A stretch of DNA of 64,000 nt, taken from positions 703,985-767,984 of the forward strand of contig NW_004450267.1 in the NCBI RefSeq assembly GCF_000321225.1, given 5' to 3'. This document shows positions 22,811-33,205 of the stretch, in pieces. How positions within the stretch are numbered: the first letter of the stretch is position 1; each line of letters opens with the position of its first letter. The position numbers were made by a program, and so were the translations under genes. The DNA is from Odobenus rosmarus divergens. Taxonomy: Eukaryota; Chordata; Mammalia; Carnivora; Odobenidae. A model generated the notes under the pieces. The model was not told where the DNA came from and made no database searches. It saw only the letters and a list, made by a program, of their open reading frames with translations.

Positions 22811-23147
22811 AGTGTAATTTATATATTAGGCACAGTAAGAGATTAACAACAATAAGTAATAATAAAATAGAACATAATAGAGCCATAGAACAATAATAGA
22901 AAAAATAGAACAATAATAAAATAGAGCTTTAAAAAAGCTTCCCATAATATTCTTTATATAAGTGAAACAAGGCTGTAAATGGGGCCCCTTAACATTCAGC
23001 CCCATTCTTTTCCCAGCACAATCCTCGTTATGAGTAACTCAGATATGACCATAATTTTCTTAGGTCTCTCCCCTGTGCTCCCTGGCCTTACCTACTGCTG
23101 TGGCTCATTGACAGGGAGCACACTTATGTTTAAAATTGCAGAAAATA

Positions 23148-23355
23148 GGGGCACCTGGGTGGCTCAGTCAGTTAAGCATCTGCATTCAGCTCAGGTCATG
23201 ATCCCAGGGTTCTGGGATGGAGCTCCACATCGGGCTCCCTGCTCATCAGGGAGTCTGCTTCTCCCTCTGCCTCTATGCCGCCCTTCTCCCCTGCCCCAGC
23301 TTGTGCTCTCTCTCTCACTCACTCTTTCTCAAGTAAATAAATTCTTTAAAAAAAA
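23148..23355 (+). mobile_element. SINEC, sense
   Basis: 'ggggcacctgggtggctcag' head and 'caagtaaataaattcttt' tail. TSDs 'taaaattgcagaaaata' (23131-23147) and 'taaaattgtagaaaata' (23356-23372), one mismatch. The 146-codon plus frame at 22979-23419 runs through this SINE and is not a gene. Confidence 0.96.
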
Positions 23356-23372
23356 TAAAATTGTAGAAAATA

Positions 23373-24047
23373 AATTATCTGATTGCCAATCTGCTTTGCC
23401 CATCTTTGACTTTCAGTAGGCTTCACTATGATATCATTTCTTTTCATTCCACATTATAGGATATTCACTAAAAATTAGGTAGCAATATTTGGGCCTATGT
23501 ACATGAGAAAAATTTATCCCAGTTCTGGTATGAAACTGTCCCCTTGGGAAGGACACAGTCTTTCAACTGCAATCTGAATGTTATCCACAGTTGAGCCAAA
23601 ATTGTATAGTGAAAATAATTACACATTTGCTTGACTAAAACCATTCACCATTTTAAAAATAATCTCTTTTACCAGCTGATGCTGAGCTCTGTGTTAAATC
23701 AGAGGCTTTATACTAAAAAATATGCTGTAGTGTGAGAAATACGGGGCTCCTTTAAAATGTCTCATTAAAAACAATTAGGAGGCTATTAGCTCTTGCATAA
23801 GAAAAATAATGCAACTATTAATCATGCTTAAGTACTGACAGGTGGAAAAAAAAGAACTAAAACCACAAGGTTAGTTGTCTAAAAAGGAAGGAAAAAGCTC
23901 TTTCTTCTGCATTTTCCTACACAATGTATACAGAATAATTTTAAGTGTTCTGCATACTTTCCCCCATTTTAGAATCACAGAAGGTAAGAGTAAAACTTAG
24001 AACTTTAATTCACTTTAGAACTCACTTAATTTAGAATCATTGATTTC
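23373..24047. other. Unassigned, possibly conserved non-coding DNA
   Basis: No transposon recognised. 23575-23880 has many TAAT/ATTA cores ('aaacaattaggaggctatta' near 23769) without simple-repeat structure. Confidence 0.3.
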
Positions 24048-24155
24048 AAGCTGCCCATTTCACAAATTAGGCGACTAATATTCAGAAATGAGAGGGTCTG
24101 CTTAAGGTCATTTAGCAAGTTGGTGGTACGTCAGGGTAACAATCAGCTCTGAGGT
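24048..24155 (-). mobile_element. MIR, antisense
   Basis: 'ctgcccatttcacaaattag' (24051) and 'ttaaggtcatttagcaagtt' (24102) match reverse MIR. Confidence 0.75.
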
Positions 24156-24444
24156 TATTCATAAGACTTATTTTCCCTGATTTCTCCTTGTTTTCTTAGA
24201 AAGTCTACATTTTCTTTGAAGTCTGATCTTAGAATATCATAGTTTGTATTTCAGTAAAGGAAGAGGTACTTAGAAATCTTCCAAGGAAATTAATGCTACT
24301 AAGAGTACAGATATTAGTTATTCCTTTGAGGATAAATTTCATATCGTGAGACAAGAAGAACACCTTTCCTTGAAAAGTAGTGAATAGAACACATAACACC
24401 TGGCCGTCTCTGCAAAGTGTATCCTGATTAGGGAGGTAATAGCA

Positions 24445-24478
24445 CCCCCCCCCCCGCCCCCCGCCCCAACACCCAGCC
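24445..24478. repeat. C-rich tract (C11-G-C6-G-C4...CCC..CCC)
   Basis: Six C-runs of three or more within 34 bp, giving G-runs on the minus strand. The pattern fits a G-quadruplex / i-motif candidate. A 121-codon minus frame at 24229-24594 reads through it as poly-glycine and is not a gene. Confidence 0.9.
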
Positions 24479-24610
24479 CTCTTTTGTGCTACTAATTCTA
24501 ATGGTCTAGGTTTGCATATGTCTGTTGTATTGCAATGGTTGTACTGAATCGTTAGGCATCTCTTTGTGCCTAAGCTTGAAAAGGAAATTTTCATTTAAAA
24601 AATATTTTCA

Positions 24611-24815
24611 GGGACGCCTGGATGGCTCAGTCAGTTAAGTGTCTGACTCTTGATTTTGGCTCAGGTCGTAATCTCAGGGTCATGAGAGCAGACTCAGAGC
24701 TAGGCATGGAACCTACTTAAGATTCTCTTTCTTCCTCTCCTTCCACCCCTCCCCTGCTTCTCTCTCTCTCTCACTTTATCTCTCTCTCAAAAACAATTCA
24801 AATAAATAAGCTCTG
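24611..24815 (+). mobile_element. Older SINEC copy, sense
   Basis: 'gggacgcctggatggctcag' head with the 'gactcttgattttggctc' variant typical of older copies, and a CT-rich middle. The tail is decayed; no clear TSD. Confidence 0.92.
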
Positions 24816-25109
24816 TGCCAAAAATTAACTGACACATTAACCATATTAATGGTCACTGCAGAGCAGCAGGATAAAAAGCATGAATGCAGATACAGAAAAC
24901 TATAATTTTATAATTGCCTTTGGGCATCGTGAATTAGAAAAGGAGATAATGAATCAAGTTTTGCTTACAATAGGTGCTTTTCTTTATCTTTTAGGTTTTT
25001 TTTAATGGAAAACAATTTATAGCCAGCAGGGGAAAGAAAAAAATCTGCTGATAAAACAGTCACTATTCGTTTGTGTTATTTCCTACAAGACAACAGTTCA
25101 TCATATTGT
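24816..25109. other. Unassigned AT-rich DNA
   Basis: Nothing recognised. Confidence 0.35.
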
Positions 25110-25670
25110 TGGGGAGGAATAACCTTTATATACCCTTCAAGATTCTTCTAGGTGTTTTAATAATTAAATTGACAGGAGACAGATTAAAAGGAGAAAATAA
25201 CCAAAGTTTAATTATTTAATCACAGAGGCCCAATTATAAAATCAAGACCCAAAGAAGTGACCAAAACAGGCAGTTTTTATACTATTTAGGCAAAGAGACA
25301 TAAAGGAATGTCAAGACATTTACAGGACAAAGAGAACTTATGTTCAGGAGCTTCAATTAGTAAGGAATTCTAAACAGAATTTGGGCTGGGGTAGTAAATT
25401 AGTAAAAGTAACAAGGTTTGTTTATGCGGTCTTCTCAGCTCTGATTCCCCTATCTCTGGGGATAAGGAAGTCTCTTTACCTCCTGATACTGGGAGGGTAC
25501 TTTTCACATAAGAGATTTATTTCTTGGTTTGGGGAGACAAAGGGGGGGATGGGTCAGAGTGTTCTTACACTGGCTGCTTCTTAGGTAACTTTAATCCAAA
25601 ATAATCAACATGTTAAAGTGGTACATTTGTGGGTGGCCCTGTTCTTGGTCCCCACAATGTTTAGATAATG
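25110..25670. mobile_element. Possible ancient LTR or other repeat, unnamed
   Basis: The block has uneven, repeat-like texture ('taattaaattgacaggagac' near 25162, 'agtaacaaggtttgtttatg' near 25408). It looks like the decayed LTRs I have seen, but I cannot name the family or its orientation. It has no coding content. Confidence 0.3.
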
Positions 25671-25734
25671 TTAAGCGTACAAGATTTATTCATGTAATAG
25701 TTGTTTTTGTTTTTTTTTTAATCTTTCAACAATC

Positions 25735-25852
25735 CTGTCAGGCAGATAAAGCAGGGATTATTATTCCCATTATACAGGGGAGGTAACTTATACAGAGAAT
25801 AATAAAGTGATTTGTCTTAAGTAAATGGAGAAGTTGAGACTTGACTAGACCT
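25735..25852 (-). mobile_element. MIR, antisense
   Basis: 'ctgtcaggcagataaagcag' (25734), 'attcccattatacaggggag' (25763) and 'aagtgatttgtcttaagtaa' (25805) match reverse MIR. Confidence 0.75.
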
Positions 25853-26275
25853 TCTTCCCCTGCTCATAACACCTCTCTCTTTGGAGTCCCATAGGATTTA
25901 AGTTTCTAAAGGTAAGCTGCTCAGAATCCCAGTGTGTTAGATCTCTGTTCCCAACCCAGAGGACTTTCCTGGACAAAAGCAGCAAAGTTTAAATGAAAGA
26001 ATATTAGATAAGGAGATCTTGATTCCAGTTCAAGTTTAACGTTGGGGAAAATCACCAAACTCTAGGGGTCACTGATCCTTTAAATGGGTGACATCCTTCA
26101 GGAAGTTTCTGGTAACTCTGTCACTAACAGGCTGGGTCACCTCTCAAAGACTGTTCGGCAGAAAACTAACACATCCTTAACAAGGTAGAGCACAATAAAG
26201 GAATACAGCCAAATCCCCATTTAGGCTGGTGGATGCTACTCTCTTTTCTGAAAAGAATATTCTAGGCCTCATGTT
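25853..26275. other. Unassigned DNA
   Basis: No repeat or exon recognised. Confidence 0.35.
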
Positions 26276-26291
26276 AGAAAGTGAAGATGAT

Positions 26292-26491
26292 GGGGGCCTG
26301 GGTGGCTCAGTTGTTTAAGCGACTGCCTTCGGCTCAGGTCATGATCCCGGAGTCCCGGGATTGAGCCCCACATCGGGCTCCCTGCTCAGCAGGGAGTCTG
26401 CTTCTCCCTCTAACCCTACCCCCTCTTGGGCTCTCTCTCACTCTCTCTCTCTCTCAAATAAATAAATAAATAAATTCTTTAAAAAAAAAAA
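26292..26491 (+). mobile_element. SINEC, sense, young-looking
   Basis: Close to consensus: 'ggcctgggtggctcag', 'cttcggctcaggtcatgatc', 'tcaaataaataaataaataa'. TSDs 'agaaagtgaagatgat' (26276-26291) and 'agaaagtgaaggtgat' (26492-26507), one mismatch. Confidence 0.97.
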
Positions 26492-26639
26492 AGAAAGTGA
26501 AGGTGATTTCTACCAGGAGTACTAGAATCAGCAAGACTGAGTGGACCTTTATAGCCAGAAAGACTTTCTATCTGAAGTGTTTATAGGAGGGGGAACATAA
26601 AAAAAATATTTGTTCCATCAAAGGTTCACGATTGGTATA

Positions 26640-27320
26640 CCTTGTACATTGATGATCCATACAGAGAGTTTCCATGCCTTCCTTACACATTGTTAATAAT
26701 GATAACAATAATTTGAACCAGTCCTATTTTGTTTCTTCTGGTTATGCTGCCATGATTGAAAAGCTTATCTGATGATGTCTTTTGTGAAAATGTCCATATG
26801 TCTGCAAAGGTATATATGGTATGTGTTGGATGGCTAATTTGTGCCAGCACACCCTGAATGACCCTTTTAATCACTATCTTGAGAATGTCGAGATCCCATC
26901 CTTCCTCCAAATTACCACCAAGCAGGATGTGTAGAAGAATGTATTGTTCAGCATTTCAAGGTCAGGGGCTCTGGGAGTGGCCAACCGGGAGCATGTCCCT
27001 TAAAACAAAGGGTGTCAGAACGGTAGGACTTAGAATGCTGGCTTTAAAAGAGGGAAGGACTACATATAGTTGCTAGGATAAGTTGCTATGCTCTAAAGTC
27101 TTGCTGCATGAAGATTCCAGCAGTGGATGCCTTGTCCAGTTGGCCGCTTCTACACTTCTGTCTGTAAGTTGCCCCAGTGAATGTACATCTCAATTGCTGC
27201 CTCTGGATCTTTTCTCATCTTCACTAGATCATCACCCACCCTTGGTCTGGAGTCTGCTGGGGTGCAACTACACAAGGTAAAACTAAGGTAAACTGAAATG
27301 CTGGATCACCCGACTGAACA
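26640..27320 (+). mobile_element. Possible solo LTR, unnamed
   Basis: The right half ('cttctgtctgtaagttgccc' at 27151, 'ctggatcttttctcatcttc' at 27203) reads like the end of a retroviral LTR. Frames at 26858-27076 and 27083-27280 are short and unrecognised. No internal region follows. Family unknown. Confidence 0.35.
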
Positions 27321-29138
27321 TGAGCAGATATAAGGTGTTAAGGGGTATATAAATACCTACATGTATACACACAGACACATTGAGCATGTATTCTCAACTA
27401 CCCATAATGGCTATTTGTTAGGAGGAAGGGCAGGATGTATCAGTAATGTGTAATTATTAACATTTCTGTGTACAATTCATTGTTTTGTGTTTGATCAGAG
27501 ACATTCTGTCTTAACTGTATACATCTATATGCTCTGGTAAGGTGTTACACTATAATTATTATTGGTTTAAGGCTAATTGTTTGGATTTTTGCAAGCTGTT
27601 TGTGCTAAGAAAGCCCATTCAAGATGATGATACCATTAAATTAAAAAGAAATCAATATTAATATACTCTAGTCTTTAGTGGCAGATAAGCAGTGGTCAAA
27701 GTGTTGGCCTTGTTGATCATTCTTTAAGTTTTAGGAAACTGAGCATTTATCCAGTAGACATTACCTATGGAATTCAATATGAAAGGTATTTTTTACATAT
27801 TATAATTGATGTACCAAAGAAGAAAATCTTCTGTCTTGCTGTCAAGTAATTAGAAATTTAGACTTAATTGTTCCCCTACCCCTACCCAGCCCCAACTGTA
27901 AGGGTCAAGCAGAATGTGATTCACAATGAAACAAGGACAATTCCTATTTGGTTTTCTGGGCAGTCATCCAAGCAAGCTCTCCTCATGGCAGCTTTGAAGT
28001 ATGACAAAGAAATAGCTGCCCCAGGTGGTGTAGCAGCAAGATGCCTTCACACTGCAAGAGAATCTCATCAAGGAGAATCAGCTTGGTGAGAAATATTACT
28101 GAAGTGATTTGGAATGATGGTGTTTCAGAAGGGAATTGCTAAATAGAATTCAAAAGATCACCTAGGTTGACAGTTGTGATGAAGAGAGAGTCTTTCTTTT
28201 GAGAAAATCTCCTCTTTCTCTTAGCCCTTCACTCCCATGTTTGATTTAGAAATTCAGTGTAGTTTATTTAATGTACTATATGTTAGTTAAACAAAATAGT
28301 ATACTATATTAAATTAGATATTCTCTTGTATCTGAAAATTTTGCAAAATAAAGATAATGCTTTCTTTTTTTTGTCTTGATATTTTAGTCATCAAAGTAGA
28401 AATAATAGTTTTTAATTTAGACTTCTCTTAAAGAGAAGATTTGTAAAACCAAGTCTATATTTTTGTAAAGTTTCAAAGGAAAGAATGCATTACATATACA
28501 CACAAAGTATTTTATTTGTGTGTAAGAAAATTCTTATAATCACCTCAACCAAATGTATCATTCTTATATTAAAGAAATTTTGTATTCTTAAAGACCTAAA
28601 AAAGGGAAATTTAATGAATTTGATTAAAAATATTTGTTAGTAGTATGTTAGATAAATGTAAAATGACTTAATGTTTCTATAGCATATTTATTACATTGTA
28701 GAGAAGAATGCCATTGATATAAGAGATACATAGAATGGAATATGAATGTTAACACGTTGTGAAATGAGAATTTACAGAGATCTGTATCCTTCTGACTTTA
28801 TGAAACATGGTTCAATAAGTGGAGGGTTATAGCATCATGAGAAAGTCTACCCTCATTTCAATCAAGCACTCCTACCTAATATTATTCTTTCTGTGACTGA
28901 AAGAAGAGCTTAAATTAATATTCTATTCTAAAGGTAGAAACTCCCACACTGGGATTTACTAAAAGAAACTTTAATGATTTTAATATGATTATTAAGAAAC
29001 TTATGTATCTTACCTACTTAATTGGAAGCTGCTTATGGATGGAAATGATCAATCTGTGCCTCTTTCCCTGAATATTATTGGAGACATGATTCACATATGG
29101 TCTGAGACCAAAATATTTCCTTCTCCAAAAATTCACTC
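27321..29138. other. Unassigned DNA
   Basis: No repeat recognised. A 73-codon frame at 27868-28089 has ordinary amino-acid composition but no homolog I recognise. The remainder is strongly AT-rich. Confidence 0.35.
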
Positions 29139-29151
29139 AAGAAACATTTCA

Positions 29152-29375
29152 GGGGCACCTAGGTGGCTCAGTCAGTTGAGTGTCCAACTCTTGATTTCAG
29201 CTCAGGTCATGATCTCAGGGTGATGGGACTGAACCCCGCACTGCGATCTGTACTCAGCGCAGAGTCGGCTTTGGATTCTCTCTCTCTCTCCCTCTCTCTC
29301 TCTCTAAAAATGAATGAATGAATGAATGAATGAATGAATGAATGAATAAATAAATAAAATGTTTAAAAAATAAAA
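29152..29375 (+). mobile_element. Older SINEC copy, sense, with GAAT tail expansion
   Basis: 'ggggcacctaggtggctcag' head with the 'caactcttgatttcagctc' variant. The tail is an (ATGA)n run at about 29309-29346. TSDs 'aagaaacatttca' (29139-29151) and 'aagaaacatttta' (29376-29388). Confidence 0.95.
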
Positions 29376-29388
29376 AAGAAACATTTTA

Positions 29389-30283
29389 GACATCTATATC
29401 ATCCCACCATTCCTAAAATTCTATAACGAGGGACTCTATTATTTTGAGTTAAGCATCTCTATTCACTGGAATTACTGAGTGCATGTGTTCTAATTATTAA
29501 ATGAGATTGATTTAAAATATCCCCGCAGACTTTACATCTATTCTTTTTTTGATAGATGGATTCTTGGTAGTATAATCAATTGATTTTACAAAGTGGCATT
29601 TTAAATACAATGATTTTAAAGGAAGGGAGATTTATGAGTTAAAATCTTGTTACTGCATTGAGAACTGCCAGTTCCACCTGATGTCTCCATTGGCTATGGT
29701 TCAAGATGTTATAACTAAACAGATGAATATAGAGAAAGGCTCACTGCCCTCTCAGGAGCAATTCTTATGTGAGGTCATCATGGCTCAGAGTTTTATCTTT
29801 AGTTTTGGAAGTACAGAGTGTTGGTTTATAGGCTCTCTCAACTTCTGGAGAAAATTACTTGAAAGAGAAACCAACCAAATACATGTGGTGAAATTGATTT
29901 TCTAGTGACTGAAAGATTCTTTCTTGGTATTTAAGATTTGATATTCAAGGTCCATGGGAAATAAGAATAGTCATCATAATATTAGCTTTTTGAGTGTGGA
30001 TTAGAGTATTTGATGGTGATGGCTTGAAGATCGTCCTAGGTTTGATAGATTGAGAAGAATGAAACCAATCAAAGTACAAAGTATATAGATGCTTTCCTTA
30101 AGTGCACACATTTTATTATGTGCATTTCTACATATATTTTTGTGTTTTGTTTTTGTTAAAAATGATTTGACATGGTTTACTATATGTCATGTAAAATGAG
30201 GTGAAATTTTAAGTACCTCATTCTAGTGCCTAGAGTTATTATAACCACTTGACAACTATAAATAAATGAAATCTGTTTCCAAT
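29389..30283. other. Unassigned DNA
   Basis: No repeat recognised. The 74-codon frame at 29681-29905 is unremarkable. Confidence 0.35.
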
Positions 30284-30402
30284 ATGTATGTGTATGTAAG
30301 CAAATGTATATGTGAGGACACACACTCACACACACACACACACAGTATATATACACACATACATACATACATATACACACACATATACATACATGCATGC
30401 AT
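30284..30402. repeat. Compound microsatellite (CA)n/(CATA)n
   Basis: Alternating (CA)n, (TA)n and (TACA)n blocks. Frames on both strands here are tandem-repeat artefacts. Confidence 0.95.
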
Positions 30403-31111
30403 TTGTCAAAACCACTGTGAAATACTCCAGTCTAGTTCATCAGGGGAGGTCTGATGTTCACCTTGCTTGCTTGTTTGACTCTAGCCCATAGTATGGGATC
30501 AGGGACAAGACTGAAATCCAGCTCCAAGAGCATCTAATTTCCTGTTGCTGAATAATTCAACTCCAGGTTGAGTTATTTGTTTTTCTAAATGTTTAAAGAT
30601 AGAGCAGGTACACCTGATATAGGATCTATGAAAAAATTGTACAATCAAAAAGAATGACACGCATACAACACTAAAGTGAGAACAAGAACATTTATTTGTA
30701 GATTTATATTAGGAAACAAATCAATTTAACACAGCTTCTGGTTTTTGCTCTCAATATAATTCAATAAAACAGAATCTATGAAATAAGTCTAAAGATGAGA
30801 TAAAACAACAATCTGAGACAACAGACTGAGATGAAAAGGCAGCTGGCTTAGAGGCAGAAATAAAGAGAGAAACACATGAGATAAGAAACGGTGTGAAGAA
30901 ACTGAAATTGCTAAGTGTGTTTAGTAACCCTGGTTTAAAAATGTCAGCTGGCTAGAAGAACCTAATATATTTTGCTCAACTTTTTTTTCTAAAAAAATTC
31001 ATAAAGAAATGCCTTTCATAATATTGAAAACAAAGATTGATAGAAAACTAAACAGGGATAAAATAATTAAGAGATGTTTTTACTGTGATAAAAAAGTGCT
31101 ACATAGATTTC
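30403..31111. other. Unassigned DNA
   Basis: No element recognised. Confidence 0.35.
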
Positions 31112-31435
31112 TGCTCCAACCTGCCTCAGGACCTTTGCATTTGCTTTTCCTTCTGCTTAATATATTCACCCTCTCACTTTTAGCAACTCAGTGGGTTGAT
31201 TCCTATTGATTGTTCATCTCTCTCTACAAATGTAACATCCTCAGAGAAGCTTTTGCTGAAGACTATATTAGGTCAGAACACTTTTTATATTTTCTCTTGA
31301 CAATATGCTAGCCCACTGGAATAAAAGACAGTTAATGGGAGCAGGAAATTTGTTTTTCTTTACTGATCTACTACAGAATCTGGAAAAGAGGTTAGCAAAG
31401 AAGGTTCTCAATGAATGTTTATTGACTAAATGAGT
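31112..31435 (+). mobile_element. L2 3' end, sense
   Basis: 'cctcaggacctttgcatttg' (31124), 'aacatcctcagagaagcttt' (31233) and 'tctcaatgaatgtttattga' (31407) follow the L2 3' end order. Confidence 0.85.
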
Positions 31436-31494
31436 TAATTATTAAATGTCATTCATCAGAATCTAATTTTTTTGTATGTGTTTTTTATTTTCTA

Positions 31495-31645
31495 TTTCCT
31501 TATTTGATTAATAAGCTCCATGAGGCTGGGGACATGTGCTCTGTGTCTATTTTGGTTACCATTGCCTGTTGGCACAAAGCAGAATACTTGGCGTATACTA
31601 GACAATTAAATATTTGTGAAATATTTATTGCATATTGAACAAGAA
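31495..31645 (+). mobile_element. L2 3' tail, sense (second copy)
   Basis: 'taataagctccatgaggctg' (31509), 'ggcacaaagcagaatacttg' (31571) and 'caattaaatatttgtgaaat' (31603) match the L2 tail again, 60 bp after the previous L2 end. Confidence 0.8.
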
Positions 31646-32788
31646 CTGTAGGCAGAGGCAGAAATATGAAAAGCCCCAGTAGCACTGACAACTAGGAGTT
31701 ACAGATATTCAAGAGTAATAGACAGTTATGCTATGAAGAAAAGAGGAAGACGGTACTACCAAAGAACAGACATATCCTGCATGGAGAACTAATGGAAAAC
31801 TTGGAGGTGTACATTTAATTGGTTCTCTACTTGAGGTCTGTAAATGGCACTTAACAGTTACATCAATAGAGACTGAGATGAAAGTAATCCACTACCCTGT
31901 CTGTTAACAAATCCAAGTTTATGGAGATGCCATGTCGTCTGTGGATATATAAAGATTGGTTGGGGGTCCTAACTGAAAATTTCTACAGAAAAGAGAGAAG
32001 AATATTGAGAGGTACAGAATTCCTCTGAAAATAGTTTGAGAGCAGAAAATTTTAGGTTATTTTACCTCCTCAGAATAATACACGAAGATATGGAACTCCA
32101 TGGATTAGGAGCAGGGTCATAAAGAAAGAATGGCTTGAGATAAAAGGTAACTAAATGCTATAAAGAGTGGAAATAGGTGAGATAGAAAGAGATTTTAAAG
32201 AAATGAAAGTGCCATGGCAGAAATAAATCAGCATTGGACATGGTAAAAATCAGAACTTACTCTGAGGATGTATGTATCTGTAACATGAGATAAAAATTTG
32301 AAAATATCTTCTAAAATATTCTATAAAGATAAAAAGAACATTAAAATTATGAGAAAGAAGATGATAACTGGGGAGATTTTACAATGTAATGCTAACACAC
32401 GGATTTGGGACACTGAAATGAAAGATTGGAATAAATGGATCAGAAGCAATAGCAGAAGAACATTTCTTTGACACAAGACATGACAATGTAAATCAAAAAG
32501 AACATAATATCTTCACAGTTAGACTATGGGGAAGATATTAGCACCAAGACATCTTCAGGCAAAACATTTTAACTACATTGATAATTTAAAAAGGGTAAAA
32601 TATGAAAATATAGTATATTCTTTGATTTTTAGCAATACTGAATACTAAAAGAAAATATCCATTTTGAGGGAAATTATTGTCATCCAAGACTTTTACATGT
32701 TGCCAAGTCATTTTTTCTGTATGAAGAAAATGGAAGACTCAAGAATTTATTGGCTCAGAAAATATTCCACCTGCATATCTTTCTTCTT
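31646..32788. other. Unassigned AT-rich DNA
   Basis: Purine-rich, no element recognised. Confidence 0.35.
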
Positions 32789-32818
32789 AAACAAACAAAC
32801 AAACAAACACAAAAAACC
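32789..32818. repeat. (CAAA)n run
   Basis: Four to five AAAC units plus an A-rich extension, directly before a SINE fragment. Confidence 0.9.
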
Positions 32819-32826
32819 CTGAGGCA

Positions 32827-32960
32827 AACGTCCTGGGATTTGAGCCCCACATCAGGCTCCACACTTAGCAGGGAGTCAGCTTGTCCCTCTGCCTCTCCTT
32901 TTGCCCCTCCTACTACTCGTGTTCTTTCTCTCTCAAATTGATAAAAATCTTTAAAAAATA
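32827..32960 (+). mobile_element. 5'-truncated SINEC fragment, sense
   Basis: Starts mid-element at 'gtcctgggatttgagcccca' and keeps the 3' half, ending 'ataaaaatctttaaaaaa'. The tRNA-like head with the pol III promoter boxes is missing. Confidence 0.9.
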
Positions 32961-33034
32961 TCCTGCAGATAAAGGCAAAGAGAGAAGAAATTCCCCTGTA
33001 TCAGAGACCCCTACACAGTCATTGTGATATGCAT

Positions 33035-33205
33035 TTTCTCATATATCACTTGATTCACAACCACAACCAGTTCAACATTAGTCTCTGCATTTTAAAAATG
33101 GAGACACTGGGGCCCAGAATGGCAAACCTGGAGTGAAGGGGAAATTCAAACACAGGTCTGACTTTCTAGATCATGATTTTTGAACTTCACTATGCTTCCT
33201 GGCAG
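33035..33205 (-). mobile_element. MIR, antisense
   Basis: 'ctgcattttaaaaatggaga' (33086) and 'aaattcaaacacaggtctga' (33142) match reverse MIR. Confidence 0.75.

Noticed and set aside
22979..23419. 146-codon plus-strand frame
   Set aside because: Its middle and end are translated SINEC sequence (23148-23355).
24229..24594. 121-codon minus-strand frame with a glycine run
   Set aside because: The glycine run is the poly-C tract read in frame; flanks show no coding features.
30284..30402. CRISPR-like or tandem array
   Set aside because: Simple CA/CATA microsatellite without spacers.
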